From the NCBI RefSeq assembly GCF_963668165.1, contig NZ_OY764214.1, forward strand, positions 38,767 through 102,766: a stretch of DNA of 64,000 nucleotides. The letters are read 5' to 3'. Below, piece by piece: positions 1-9,761 of this stretch (position 1 is the stretch's first letter; each line of letters starts with the position of its first letter). A model generated the notes under the pieces. That model was given only the letters and a program-made list of their open reading frames with translations. It was not told the origin of the DNA and did not search any database. The DNA is from Marispirochaeta sp. (lineage in GTDB: Bacteria; Spirochaetota; Spirochaetia; JC444; Marispirochaetaceae). Position numbers and translations under genes: made by a program.

Positions 1-1
1 T

Positions 2-670
2 GCCGATTCCCTGGCTGCGGTAAAATACGCACAGGTGCGGCCGGTACGGGACGAGCGTGGAATCGCGGTGGATTTTGAGATTGAAGGGGAGTATCCCGCC
101 TTCGGCAACAACGATGAACGGGCGGATGAAATAGCCGCCGAGCTCGTACAACAGTTTATGAGCAAGCTGGCCCAACGGCGGACCTACAGAAACGCTGATC
201 CCAGCCTGTCGATCCTGACCATAACCTCAAACGTGGTGTACGGTAAAAAGACCGGGGCAACCCCGGACGGCCGTAAAAAAGGAGAACCCTTCGCTCCGGG
301 GGCCAATCCCATGCACGGCCGGGACAGCCGCGGAGCCCTGGCTTCTGTATCCTCGGTGGCAAAACTCCCCTACGATTACGCCCGGGACGGCATTTCCTAC
401 ACCTTTTCCATTGAGCCCGGCACCCTTGGCAAGGCGGGGGAGGAAAGGGTCCGGAACCTGATCTCCCTGCTGGACGGATACTTCGGCCTCAAGGGGCACC
501 ACATCAACGTAAATGTCCTCAACCGCTCTGTGCTGATGGATGCCATGGAGCATCCCGAGCTCTATCCGCAGCTGACAATCCGGGTTTCCGGCTATGCCGT
601 CAATTTTGTCAAACTGACCCGGGAGCAGCAGCTGGATGTAATTAACAGGACCTTCCATGAAAGGCTTTGA
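2..670 (+). CDS. pflB: Pyruvate formate-lyase (formate C-acetyltransferase), C-terminal part
   Basis: The reading frame is open from base 2 and enters from outside the window, so only the last ~222 codons are present. The glycyl-radical loop is clear near the end (RVSGYAVNF), preceded by the family's PELYPQLTI stretch and followed by LTREQQLDVINRTF, which closely follows the end of E. coli PflB. The enzyme splits pyruvate with CoA into acetyl-CoA and formate in the cytoplasm under anaerobic conditions, using a glycine radical installed by the activase encoded immediately downstream. The two genes overlap by 14 bases, so they are translationally coupled. The methionine-like codon at 35 is internal and not a start. 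Family assignment is firm; a paralogous glycyl radical enzyme is unlikely given the near-identity of the C-terminal block. Confidence 0.96.
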   Translation, partial: ADSLAAVKYAQVRPVRDERGIAVDFEIEGEYPAFGNNDERADEIAAELVQQFMSKLAQRRTYRNADPSLSILTITSNVVYGKKTGATPDGRKKGEPFAPGANPMHGRDSRGALASVSSVAKLPYDYARDGISYTFSIEPGTLGKAGEERVRNLISLLDGYFGLKGHHINVNVLNRSVLMDAMEHPELYPQLTIRVSGYAVNFVKLTREQQLDVINRTFHERL

Positions 671-1445
671 AGGAAACCGAAACAGAATCGGATCTTCCCT
701 GGATACCCGGAACACGGTCGCCCGAGTTCACTCGGTGGAGACCTTCGGTACCCTCGACGGTCCCGGAATCCGTTATGTTCTTTTTTTTCAGGGCTGTCCC
801 CTGCGCTGCAAATACTGCCAGAACAGGGACACCTGGGATCATGGCGGGGGAAGTGTTAAAACCCTGGACGAGGTCGAAGAGGACATCCTGCGCTACCGCT
901 CTTTCATGGACTCCTCCGGCGGTGGTTTTACCGCCGGAGGAGGAGAGCCTCTGCTGCAGGCGGAATTTCTGTCTTCCCTTTTTCAGCGGCTGAAAAGCAA
1001 AGGCATCCATACCGCCCTGGATACCTCCGGGTTCTGTACTCTTTCTGCGGCGGTAAAGGAGCTGCTCGCGTCTACAGATCTTATTCTTCTGGATATCAAG
1101 CACATTGATGAGGCCCGGCATCGTGAGCTTACCGGGGTATCCTCAGGTCCGGTCAGAGCCTTCGCGGAGTACGCCGCGTCCCGGGGGGTCCCCTTCCGGA
1201 TCCGCCATGTCATCGTTCCGGGATACACGGACGATCCGCAGTCCGCCGCGGATACCGCCGCCTTTATCCGGAGTCTGCCGGGGGTGCAGCAGGTCGATCT
1301 GATACCCTACCATGAGCTGGGAAAGTTCAAATGGGAGGCCCTGGGAAAGAAGTATCCCCTGGAAGGGGTGAGCCCTCCGGGAGCGGATACCATGAAGATG
1401 CTGGAGGAGATATTCGGCGGCTGCGGGCTGCCGGTACTGAGCTGA
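657..1445 (+). CDS. pflA: Pyruvate formate-lyase activating enzyme (radical SAM)
   Basis: This 262-aa protein has the radical SAM cluster motif CxxxCxxC at Cys47, Cys51 and Cys54, the glycine-rich TAGGGEPL stretch near residue 100, and the PflA-type C-terminal block around LGKFKWEALGKKYPL. It reductively cleaves S-adenosylmethionine and abstracts hydrogen from the glycine of PflB. It starts inside the end of pflB and its length fits the family (E. coli PflA is about 246 aa). Its stop is only two bases from the end of the convergent fucU gene. A diverged, internally deleted copy of part of this gene lies at 12014-12090, on the other side of the sugar cluster. I see no defect in the copy here. 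Confidence 0.95.
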   Translation: MKGFEGNRNRIGSSLDTRNTVARVHSVETFGTLDGPGIRYVLFFQGCPLRCKYCQNRDTWDHGGGSVKTLDEVEEDILRYRSFMDSSGGGFTAGGGEPLLQAEFLSSLFQRLKSKGIHTALDTSGFCTLSAAVKELLASTDLILLDIKHIDEARHRELTGVSSGPVRAFAEYAASRGVPFRIRHVIVPGYTDDPQSAADTAAFIRSLPGVQQVDLIPYHELGKFKWEALGKKYPLEGVSPPGADTMKMLEEIFGGCGLPVLS

Positions 1446-1447
1446 CC

Positions 1448-1882
1448 CTACTCACCGGGGAGTACACCTTTCTTGAGGATAATACAGGCGTAGAGAGCCT
1501 GGTCTCCGGTTGCAACGACTGCATAAGCCTTCTTCGCCCGTTCATAGAACTCGAAGCGCTCAATATACTCGAACTCTTTAAATTCCGGATGGGCGTTTCC
1601 GACGATACTTCTGAACTCGTCCCATCTCTTTGGCCGGGTGTTATCTCCCGGAACCACTTCAAGCAGTCCTGCCGGTTTCTCGACGAAGGTATCGAGGGGC
1701 AGGAGCTCCAGAACTGCCTGCAACAGCTCGGGGGTGTTGTGCCCGTCACAGCGTACCAGACGCCGTGCACAGGATGCGTGGGGAAAATTCCCATCCCCAA
1801 TCACAAGTTCGTCGCCGTGACCCATCTCCATCAGAATCTTCAGGAGTTCCGGCGGTAAAATCTTAGGAATACCTTTAAGCAT
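1448..1882 (-). CDS. fucU: L-fucose mutarotase family protein (FucU/RbsD)
   Basis: This 144-aa protein aligns along its whole length with FucU: it opens with an LPPELLKILMEMGHGDEL block (catalytic His in GHGDE), and ends with FYERAKKAYAVVATGD and a conserved LKKGV tail. Such enzymes interconvert the alpha and beta anomers of a sugar before isomerisation. It is the last gene of the minus-strand operon and follows an isomerase related to fucose isomerase, so mutarotase and isomerase probably handle the same imported sugar. The family also acts on ribose and other sugars, so fucose itself is not proved. No fuculose kinase or aldolase lies nearby, which argues that the real substrate differs. Confidence 0.9.
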   Translation of the reverse strand: MLKGIPKILPPELLKILMEMGHGDELVIGDGNFPHASCARRLVRCDGHNTPELLQAVLELLPLDTFVEKPAGLLEVVPGDNTRPKRWDEFRSIVGNAHPEFKEFEYIERFEFYERAKKAYAVVATGDQALYACIILKKGVLPGE

Positions 1883-1900
1883 CGGATTCTCCTTCTCTTC

Positions 1901-3316
1901 TTAGCTGTGACGGTAGAGTTCCCAACCCAGGTAGCGTCCGACAGCCTCATCGATGATGTCGGCTGAGTCACCGCGGCTCATTGCAACATGGTGTTCAAAA
2001 CCGTTCCGGGTCAAGTGCTGAAGCAGGGTATTAAGATTGCCGACTTTGCAGACCGCGATCCCTCCGTCCATACCGTAAGGGTCATCGGTGAACTCACCCT
2101 TGCCAAGGTAGGATTTGATAAGGCCCCTGCGATCATCGGTTGAGATTCTGAAGAAGGTAAACGGCCCCGGGGCTACTTTCCCTTTGATCGCTCCGAAACA
2201 GCGGTCGGCTCCTATAGTGTTGCCGAGGATGTCAAGGTTCGATATCTCGACATTGCTACCCATGAAGCTCTTAGGATAGTTTGAGCAGTGGGTGCATACG
2301 CACTTGTTTTCACCGTAATTGAAGTTGTTGTTCCAGTCGAGAAATCCGGGGGAGTTTCCGGATGCAAGAAGCAGTGTATACATTGAGACGGCACCGGCGA
2401 TATCCATCTCGCAGGCAGAGGGCATCTGATTCTCACCCATCATACTCATTGTGAGGCAGGAGGCGCATCCGTAGTTGTACTCCAGACTGTCCCAGCACTG
2501 GATCGCGCTGGCGTCGAGCTCATTCTCCGCCATGAACTCATTCACGGCGACTGAAAACCGGGCTTGGGTCAGTATATTCTTTTCTGGAATGTAATCTGGA
2601 ATCGTACCGTAATCGCCGATACGGTTTCGCAGCTCTCTTACCTCTGCTGTACCATTGTCCATTTTTGACGACCGCGCAATTATCTCGGACAGATCAATGG
2701 GAACGACGGTAATACCTGTTGCCTGCAGCAGTTTCTCGGAGAAGCGGACTGTCTGGAAAGCTGCCGGGCGGGCTCCGATTGCACCAATGCGTGCATTCTT
2801 CAGACCCTTGACCGTACGGCAAATACGGGCGAAACGGTCGAGGTCATGCGCAAAGAGCTCGCCCTCGATATCACAGGTGTGAAGACTTGTGTCAGTGAAC
2901 TCGATGTCATACTGATAGAGATTGTTGCAGACCGAGAGTTTACCGCAGAAGGCATCCCGGCGCTCGCTGACGCCGACCTTGTTCTGTTCATCGTTGGCAG
3001 CCTGGATCAGAACAGGTACCTTCAGATCTGCAAGGGCCAGGGTATTTACTACGCCCAGTTCATCGCCGAAGTTGGGCAGAATGACGATAATACCGTCAAT
3101 ATCGTCCCGCTTCCGTTTAAAGAGATCGGCGCAGATCTTTGCGTCTTTATAGGTTTCAACACAGCCGGTCGGTGTTGCGTTCTCGTCGAGGACGACGGTT
3201 CCGTAGCCTTTTTTCTCAAGCAGCGCCAGAAGCGAACGGCGGCCGCTGATGGCCAGCTCGGCATTGAAGATATTCCTGGTGGCAGGTATGACCCCGAAGG
3301 TAATCTGTTTCTGCAT
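1901..3316 (-). CDS. L-fucose/L-arabinose isomerase-like sugar isomerase
   Basis: The protein (~471 aa) is related to the L-fucose isomerase/L-arabinose isomerase superfamily: an N-terminal Rossmann-like half (ITFGVIPATRNIF onward, IIVILPNFGDE near residue 80) and a C-terminal half with the AIQCWDSLEYNYGCA region and a cysteine/histidine-rich CVCTHCSNYP stretch. It should convert an aldose to a ketose with a divalent metal. I chose the start at 3316 because AAAGAG lies nine bases upstream and this start does not overlap the permease gene; 3325 is the alternative. It sits between rbsC-like and fucU in one operon. It is shorter than E. coli FucI (about 590 aa) and closer to the fucose-isomerase-like proteins of unknown specificity. 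Substrate cannot be read from the sequence. Confidence 0.8.
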   Translation of the reverse strand: MQKQITFGVIPATRNIFNAELAISGRRSLLALLEKKGYGTVVLDENATPTGCVETYKDAKICADLFKRKRDDIDGIIVILPNFGDELGVVNTLALADLKVPVLIQAANDEQNKVGVSERRDAFCGKLSVCNNLYQYDIEFTDTSLHTCDIEGELFAHDLDRFARICRTVKGLKNARIGAIGARPAAFQTVRFSEKLLQATGITVVPIDLSEIIARSSKMDNGTAEVRELRNRIGDYGTIPDYIPEKNILTQARFSVAVNEFMAENELDASAIQCWDSLEYNYGCASCLTMSMMGENQMPSACEMDIAGAVSMYTLLLASGNSPGFLDWNNNFNYGENKCVCTHCSNYPKSFMGSNVEISNLDILGNTIGADRCFGAIKGKVAPGPFTFFRISTDDRRGLIKSYLGKGEFTDDPYGMDGGIAVCKVGNLNTLLQHLTRNGFEHHVAMSRGDSADIIDEAVGRYLGWELYRHS

Positions 3317-3332
3317 GATTTTCATCTCTTTA

Positions 3333-4451
3333 CTAAACTCCCTGTTTGTCCGATTTTGTCTCTTCTCCGATGACAGCACTTACGCTTGGTGAACTGACTG
3401 CGGCCCGGGACTTCATGCGCTGCTGCAGCTGATCGAATATAACCGCCGCGATGATCACGACGCCCTTTATAACATTCTGCCAGAACTCGGAAACGCCCAT
3501 CATCACCAGACCGTCTCCGAGGATGCCGATGACGAAGGCGCCGATGATGGTCCCGCCTACTGAGCCGATTCCGCCATCGAGACTCGTTCCGCCCAGTACA
3601 ACCGCCGCGATAGCAGAGAGCTCGTAGGACTCTCCGGTTGCCGGATGGGACGCTACAAGCTGAGAGGCGATGATCAGCCCGACCAGGGCCGAACAGAAAC
3701 CGGAGAAGGCGTAAACGAGCATTGTGACCCGCTTTACCTTAACACCTGACAGCTCCGCCGCCCGGGAATTCCCTCCGATAGCGTAGATATGTCTGCCCAG
3801 GGGAGTTTTGCGAGCGACGTATACCGCCAGTATCAAGAGCAGCACGAGAATCCAGATTGAGACCGGTATCCCGATAATCTTGCCGGCGCCGAGAAATGGA
3901 AAACCGGTGTTGCCAAGAGACGGGTCGCCCTGCAGATTGGGAAAAGTCGCTCCGCCCGAGCGGATATTGGCGAAGCCCCGGGCGATGTACATAATGCCCA
4001 GGGTCCCGATAAAGGGGGCCACATTGAAGCGTGCTATCAGGATGCCGTTCACCAGTCCTATCAGGGTGCCAATCGCGGCAGCGATCAGAATAATCACCCA
4101 GACCTGAAAGTATATGGTTATACCGAACATCGGCAGAACTACGCCCTCGTTGATCAGTCCTCCGGCGATCATCCCGCAGAGACCGACAATAGAGCCAACT
4201 GAAAGGTCTATTCCGCCGGTCAGGATTACGAAGGTCATGCCGATGCCCAGGATGGCGGTGATGGCGACGTGCTTGGTTATTGTAATCAGGTTAATGGGCG
4301 CCAGAAAATTGATTCCCCGTTCACCCAGTATTATTGTGAAGGCGATAGTCAGCAGAAACAGCGCAATGAAGGTGCGCGCCTGCATAAGAATCATACCTAT
4401 GGAAAGGTTTTTTTGTTTAAGTGCTCCGATTTGCGAAAAGGTGTTCTTCAT
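3333..4451 (-). CDS. Sugar ABC transporter permease (RbsC family)
   Basis: This ~372-aa protein is an RbsC-type inner-membrane permease with eight or more hydrophobic segments and the family landmarks AILGIGMTFVILTGGIDLSVGS near the N-terminus and RHIYAIGGNSRAAELSGV in the middle. It forms the membrane channel for the binding protein at 6787-7737 and the ATPase at 4507-6051. The start at 4451 is preceded by a strong GAGGAGA ribosome site eight bases away, so the open frame to 4481 is not used. The permease family covers ribose, xylose, autoinducer-2, tetritols and other small sugars, so specificity is open. Confidence 0.92.
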   Translation of the reverse strand: MKNTFSQIGALKQKNLSIGMILMQARTFIALFLLTIAFTIILGERGINFLAPINLITITKHVAITAILGIGMTFVILTGGIDLSVGSIVGLCGMIAGGLINEGVVLPMFGITIYFQVWVIILIAAAIGTLIGLVNGILIARFNVAPFIGTLGIMYIARGFANIRSGGATFPNLQGDPSLGNTGFPFLGAGKIIGIPVSIWILVLLLILAVYVARKTPLGRHIYAIGGNSRAAELSGVKVKRVTMLVYAFSGFCSALVGLIIASQLVASHPATGESYELSAIAAVVLGGTSLDGGIGSVGGTIIGAFVIGILGDGLVMMGVSEFWQNVIKGVVIIAAVIFDQLQQRMKSRAAVSSPSVSAVIGEETKSDKQGV

Positions 4452-4506
4452 GCTTCTCCTCGTATCTCTCTGTCTCATCATATCAATTGTCCGGAAACCG
4501 CAGGTC

Positions 4507-6051
4507 TCATGCCCGCATGCTCGTTGTCATATGGCCGACGGCGGATGCCTCCACCAGCTTTTCCTCGCTCGCTTCCGACCGTGGGAACTCACCGGTCAGT
4601 CTTCCCTTGGACATGACAAGGATTCTGTCGGAATTAGCCCGCAGCTCCATTATCTCCGAGGTTACGAATATGATACCGAGACCCTGTTTGGCAAGACGGT
4701 TCATGATCGCGAAAACTTCGCCTTTGGCTGCAACATCGATTCCCCGTGTAGGCTCGTCCATCAGCAGAATTCGCGGTTCAGTCAGAAGGCTTTTGCCGAT
4801 TACAACCTTCTGCTGGTTACCTCCACTCAGGCTGCTGACCAGCACTCCCGAGCCAGCGGTCTTGAGGGACATCTCCTTTATCAAACGGTTGACTTCACGG
4901 TCTTCATCGCTCTTACACAGGTGGATTCCCCGCCGTGCAATTCTGAATAGACTGGCGAGGGTTATGTTGTGAGAGACCGACATGGTCTGGACGAGGCCCT
5001 CCCGCTGACGGTCTTCAGGAATCAGCGCAAAACCGTCGCGGATTCGTCCCCTGATGGTCTGGCTTTCGATTCTCCTGCCGTCGATATAGATGTCGCCTTC
5101 CGCCTCACGATGGATCCCCATCAGTACTTCCAGCAGTTCCGAGCGGCCTGCTCCCATCAGTCCGTAGATACCAAGGATTTCACCCTGGTGGAGAGAAAAA
5201 CTGACGCTGTTTACCGAGAGGCCGTCGGGTTCGCTCCGCAACGTAAGGTTGCGGCACTCCATCAGCACTTCACCGGTCTCGTGAACCTCGCCGGCGAAGA
5301 TCTCTTTCTCCGCGCCGCCTACCATCTGCCGAACGATCCAGGGCAGATCGATAGAGGGGATCTTCTCTTCGGTAACCAGCTGTCCGTCCCTGAGTACGGT
5401 AATGTAATCTCCTATTTGAAGGAGCTCCTCGAGGCGATGCGAAATGTAGATGATGGAGACCCCCTGTGCCTTCAGTTCGTCGATCATCTCGAAGAGGATC
5501 TCCACTTCGCTTGTTGACAGGGCGGAGGTCGGCTCATCCATAATAAGGATTTCGGCCTCCTGGGCCAGGGCTTTGGCGATCTCGATGATCTGCTGTTGAC
5601 CAATTCTCAGTTCGCTTACCAGGGCGCGGGGATCAATCTCCTGTTTCAGCTTTTTCATCAAGCCTCGGGTAAAATCCTCCTGGGCGGCGTGTTCTATGGC
5701 CCCCAGGCCATTGACGCGCTCCCTGGCTATAAAGATATTTTCACTGACGTTAAGGTTCGGAAAGAGATTCATCTCCTGGTAAATGATGCCGATCCCCATC
5801 TCTGCGGATTGGGAGGGCGAATGAAATTCGACCTCCTTTGACTTGAGCAGTATCCGGCCGCCTGACGGGTACTCCACGCCGGCCAGTATTTTCATCAGCG
5901 TTGATTTTCCGGCACCGTTTTCTCCGACCAGTACATTAACCTTTCCGCGGTAGACATTGAAGTCGACCCGGTTGAGGGCGACCGTTCCGGGAAAAATCTT
6001 ACTCACACCATCAGCACGCAGGATTATTTCTTCTGTCTTTTCCGGCATCAT
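4507..6051 (-). CDS. Sugar ABC transporter ATP-binding protein (RbsA family, two ABC domains)
   Basis: A 514-aa double ABC ATPase. The first domain has Walker A GENGAGKST and Walker B ILIMDEPTSALS. The second has the degenerate Walker A GLMGAGRSE and an intact signature LSGGNQQKVVIGKSL, exactly the asymmetric pattern of RbsA/MglA/XylG. It powers import through the RbsC-like permease. The start overlaps the stop of the DUF2291 gene (ATGATG, TGA), which indicates translational coupling; either of the two adjacent ATG codons (6051 or 6048) may be used. There is a 55-base gap to the permease gene. Confidence 0.94.
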   Translation of the reverse strand: MMPEKTEEIILRADGVSKIFPGTVALNRVDFNVYRGKVNVLVGENGAGKSTLMKILAGVEYPSGGRILLKSKEVEFHSPSQSAEMGIGIIYQEMNLFPNLNVSENIFIARERVNGLGAIEHAAQEDFTRGLMKKLKQEIDPRALVSELRIGQQQIIEIAKALAQEAEILIMDEPTSALSTSEVEILFEMIDELKAQGVSIIYISHRLEELLQIGDYITVLRDGQLVTEEKIPSIDLPWIVRQMVGGAEKEIFAGEVHETGEVLMECRNLTLRSEPDGLSVNSVSFSLHQGEILGIYGLMGAGRSELLEVLMGIHREAEGDIYIDGRRIESQTIRGRIRDGFALIPEDRQREGLVQTMSVSHNITLASLFRIARRGIHLCKSDEDREVNRLIKEMSLKTAGSGVLVSSLSGGNQQKVVIGKSLLTEPRILLMDEPTRGIDVAAKGEVFAIMNRLAKQGLGIIFVTSEIMELRANSDRILVMSKGRLTGEFPRSEASEEKLVEASAVGHMTTSMRA

Positions 6052-6713
6052 TCACCCCCGATCCTGAGCTGTACAGGCGTGATGAGGATCCCTTGTCCCT
6101 CGACCCACTGGAAAGCACCGAGAAACTCTATGGTGGAGTCCTCAAGCGATTCGCGGTCCAGGCTGGTGAGTAGCTGCTCTTTGATTAAGTTGTTCATCTC
6201 GCGGGAGACGTTGGCGAACTCCAGTTGATTGGTAAAATCTTCAAAGCTGATAAAATCCATTGAGTCGCGGATCGCCGTGCCCTTGAGGACCGGGCCTATC
6301 TGAATCTGTACCGGGTTGCTGTCGGGACCGGTTTTGTCGAGGGAAACGGTTGCTGCCGCTGACTCCAGGTTGACTTCTGAAATCCTGGCCTTTCCTTTAA
6401 CCATAAAGTTGAAGGGAGCAGTTACTTCGATTCTGTATCCGTAGGCTTTAATTGCAGCACCAGGGTCACGGGCAAGCTCTTCCAACAGCCGGTTGAGTTC
6501 GACGGCCTCCGATTTGAGTCGCGGAAGTACCTGCTCCTCCCATACCGAATCAACATAGAGTTTTGCATTGAAGGTGCCGTCGTCAAAATAGATTGTAAGC
6601 GCGTTGCTGTCACCGTTTGTCTCTTCATCGTGGCGCACGATAGTGCAGCCGAGTATCAGGCCGGCAACAAGAAACAGACAGAATAGTCGTACAGTGGGGG
6701 ATAGTCTGATCAT
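6048..6713 (-). CDS. DUF2291 periplasmic lipoprotein of sugar ABC operons
   Basis: A 221-aa lipoprotein with a signal peptide ending in a lipobox (GLILGC, Cys23). The body carries the family pattern: YVDSVWEEQVLPRL, a variable middle, then IGPVLKGTAIRDSMDFISFEDF and a final FLGAF...ITPVQLRIGG. DUF2291 genes are regularly found inside RbsABC-type operons, as here between the binding protein and the ATPase, but their role in transport is not established to my knowledge. Its conserved position and export suggest a periplasmic accessory to binding or to substrate delivery. It overlaps the ATPase gene by four bases. Confidence 0.85.
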   Translation of the reverse strand: MIRLSPTVRLFCLFLVAGLILGCTIVRHDEETNGDSNALTIYFDDGTFNAKLYVDSVWEEQVLPRLKSEAVELNRLLEELARDPGAAIKAYGYRIEVTAPFNFMVKGKARISEVNLESAAATVSLDKTGPDSNPVQIQIGPVLKGTAIRDSMDFISFEDFTNQLEFANVSREMNNLIKEQLLTSLDRESLEDSTIEFLGAFQWVEGQGILITPVQLRIGGE

Positions 6714-6786
6714 GCTATTCTCCGAATCGTGATTAAACGGGGTCGGGAATAATTTCCCAACCCCGTTGTTAAGTTTACACTGCAGG

Positions 6787-7737
<951 letters not shown>

Positions 7738-7778
7738 CGTAAATCCTCCTTTATGGTGATGTTACTGTAGTTGAATTC

Positions 7779-7807
7779 TTTTTACCATCTAAAAAGAACT
7801 ATGTCAA
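7779..7807 (-). promoter_or_regulatory. Promoter of the rbsB-like operon
   Basis: Read on the minus strand, a perfect -35 TTGACA (7802-7807) is separated by 17 bases from TAAAAA (7779-7784, 4 of 6 bases of the -10 consensus). It lies about 42 bases upstream of the binding-protein start. The -35 overlaps the first of three AAACGAA-type repeats, so a repressor bound there would block it. Confidence 0.6.
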
Positions 7808-7885
7808 ACGAAAATTTATGAAAAAGAAAAAATATTAGCGAAATTAGAGGTGATTAAACAAATAAAAGAAAATAAACGAAGATTT
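7806..7885. promoter_or_regulatory. Candidate DeoR operator: three AACGAA-type repeats in the divergent promoter region
   Basis: Three related direct repeats lie between the divergent operons: AAACGAAAATTT at 7806-7817, TAGCGAAATT at 7836-7845 and AAACGAAGATTT at 7874-7885. The core is (A/T)A(A/G)CGAA(A/G)ATT. Spacing between the CG cores is 30 and 38 bases. The TTCG/CGAA core resembles sites known for DeoR-family proteins such as GlpR, and a DeoR gene ends the plus operon, so autoregulated repression of both directions is a reasonable inference. Confidence 0.45.
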
Positions 7886-7900
7886 AATTTGCTTATGGCT

Positions 7901-7928
7901 TTGACTTTTATTGTTGTTGTGCTATAAT
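7901..7928 (+). promoter_or_regulatory. Promoter of the transketolase-kinase-deoR operon
   Basis: TTGACT (7901-7906), a 16-base spacer and a perfect TATAAT (7923-7928). It lies 56 bases before the first start codon, which has a strong GGAGGCAGGAGG ribosome site. The third AAACGAA repeat ends 15 bases upstream of the -35. Confidence 0.7.
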
Positions 7929-7983
7929 CCGCTTCGATAACACAATACTCCCTCCGGTTAATGCATTGGAGGCAGGAGGATAT

Positions 7984-8811
7984 ATGCAGAACAGGTACCG
8001 TCTTCAACCGGCTGAGATCGCCGAAGCGGCACGAAAGATCAGGAAGAGGATAATCTCGATGAATTCAGCGGCAGGTGAAGGGCATACCGGTGCTGATCTC
8101 TCCGAAGCCGATATTCTTTCAACTCTTTATTTTAACGTTCTACGTGTTGATCCGGATATCCCGGAGGCACCGGACCGGGATCGTTTTATTCTTTCCAAGG
8201 GGCACGGTGTGGGAGGCTACTACTGCACCCTGGCCGAAGCGGGATTTATCGATCCGGCGCTTCTCGATACCTATCTCAAGGCCGATTCGCTCTGTCCCGG
8301 GCATCCGGTCAGACAGAAGACCCCCGGGATCGAACTCAATACCGGCGCGCTGGGACACGGTCTTCCGGTTGCCTTTGGATTGGCTTTGGCGGCGAGAAAG
8401 CAGAGGGCAGGCTGGAAGACCTGGGTTCTTTTGGGCGATGGGGAACTGGCTGAGGGATCCAATTGGGAGGCGGCAATGGCTGCCGCTCATTATCATCTCG
8501 ACAATCTGGTCTGTATTGTGGATCGAAACGGTCTTCAACTGGCCGATCGAACCGAGAGCATCCTGGGGCTGGAACCTTTGGGCGATAAGTGGCGTTCCTT
8601 CGGGTTCGATGTCAGCGAGGCCGATGGAAACGATCCTGCCGACCTTCTGCGGGTGATCGGTCGATTGGAGGAAGGAAACGGCAAGCCAAAGGTCATAATC
8701 GCATCGACGGTAAAGGGAAAAGGGGTCTCTTTTATCGAGGACCAGGCAGCATGGCACCACCGCATCCCGGTGGGAGAGGAAATCAGCGCAGCGATAAAGG
8801 AGCTTGACTAA
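7984..8811 (+). CDS. Transketolase, N-terminal (thiamine diphosphate) subunit
   Basis: A 275-aa protein equal to the N-terminal third of transketolase. It carries the thiamine diphosphate motif GDGELAEGSNWEAA at 151-164 with the downstream Asn182 in DRNG, the N-terminal HTG/GADLSEADILSTLYF segment and SKGHG at 71-75. The start at 7984 follows an AGGAGG ribosome site, so the longer open frame from 7966 is not needed. With the next gene, one base away, it forms a split transketolase, which transfers a two-carbon ketol unit between sugar phosphates. Split transketolases are common in anaerobes, but a dedicated pair inside a sugar operon indicates a pathway-specific acceptor or donor. Confidence 0.92.
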   Translation: MQNRYRLQPAEIAEAARKIRKRIISMNSAAGEGHTGADLSEADILSTLYFNVLRVDPDIPEAPDRDRFILSKGHGVGGYYCTLAEAGFIDPALLDTYLKADSLCPGHPVRQKTPGIELNTGALGHGLPVAFGLALAARKQRAGWKTWVLLGDGELAEGSNWEAAMAAAHYHLDNLVCIVDRNGLQLADRTESILGLEPLGDKWRSFGFDVSEADGNDPADLLRVIGRLEEGNGKPKVIIASTVKGKGVSFIEDQAAWHHRIPVGEEISAAIKELD

Positions 8812-8812
8812 T

Positions 8813-9748
8813 ATGAATGCCGGATTACGTGAAACTGCGGTAGAGCAGTTTATGGAAGAGGTGGCCGCCGGTACGAACCTGGTCGTGCTGGTCAGCGATT
8901 CGACGTCAACATCGAAGATTTCGCCCTTCCAGAAAAAGTATCCCGATCGTCTTGTAAACGTCGGAATCGCCGAACAGAATCTGGTCGGGGCTGCGGCCGG
9001 AATGGCCCTGGGGGGAATGATCCCTGTGACTGCAAATGCAACCCCTTTTCTGGTTGGCCGGTCGAACGAACAGGTGAAGAACGATATCTGCTACTCCGAT
9101 ACCAATGTAAAGTTGATCGGACTCAATCCGGGCTTTGCTTATGGTTCTCTTGGACCGACCCACCATGCGATCGATGATATATCAATTATGCGCGGGTTCG
9201 GCCGAATCGAGATATTCGCACCCCAGGATCCGCGGGAGACCCGGGGGATTCTACGGTATGCAATCGGCCGTAAGGGACCGGTCTATATCCGGCTCGATTC
9301 GATATCGGTGGAGGATCTTCCCGGTACTGACGCAGACTTTACGCCCGGGCGCTTGACACTTCATCGCAAAGGAGGCGATTGTGCCGTACTGGCCCTCGGC
9401 ACCGCAGCTCATAAGGCCCTTGCTGCGGCTGAAACACTGTCCGGAGAAGGAATTCAGGCCGAGGTAATCGGTATCTCTTCGGTACGACCCGTTGATCGTG
9501 AAGGGCTGAAGGAGCTGTGCAGTCGATATACACGGCTCATAACGGTAGAAGAGCACTCGGTTCATGGCGGAATCGGCAGTCTGATGGCGGAATGTATTGC
9601 TGAAGAGGGAACAGGAAGCCGTCTCATGCGTCTTGGTGTCCCAGAGGGTGAGTTCGCTCCCGCCAGTCCCCGCGAGGCTATCCGGCAGAAGTTCGGACTC
9701 GATGCGGCGGGAATTGCCGACCAGATGCGGATAATGATGCGAAAATAG
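8813..9748 (+). CDS. Transketolase, C-terminal (pyrimidine-binding) subunit
   Basis: A 311-aa protein matching the pyrimidine-binding and C-terminal domains of transketolase. The catalytic glutamate that activates the cofactor is Glu54 in the block NVGIAEQNLVGAAAG, followed by the GSLGPTHHAIDDISIMR segment typical of the family. The ATG at 8813 has AAGGAG ten bases upstream and follows the first subunit's stop by one base. Its C-terminal domain (from about residue 180) has the usual VIGISSVRPVD and EEHSVHGGIGS motifs. It must pair with the product of the previous gene to be active. Confidence 0.92.
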   Translation: MNAGLRETAVEQFMEEVAAGTNLVVLVSDSTSTSKISPFQKKYPDRLVNVGIAEQNLVGAAAGMALGGMIPVTANATPFLVGRSNEQVKNDICYSDTNVKLIGLNPGFAYGSLGPTHHAIDDISIMRGFGRIEIFAPQDPRETRGILRYAIGRKGPVYIRLDSISVEDLPGTDADFTPGRLTLHRKGGDCAVLALGTAAHKALAAAETLSGEGIQAEVIGISSVRPVDREGLKELCSRYTRLITVEEHSVHGGIGSLMAECIAEEGTGSRLMRLGVPEGEFAPASPREAIRQKFGLDAAGIADQMRIMMRK

Positions 9749-9761
9749 GGGAGGTGTCTGA

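Noticed and set aside
1448..3316. L-fucose catabolic operon
   Set aside because: Mutarotase and isomerase-like genes are present, but fuculokinase and fuculose-phosphate aldolase are absent and the neighbours (split transketolase, glycerol-kinase-like) do not fit fucose.
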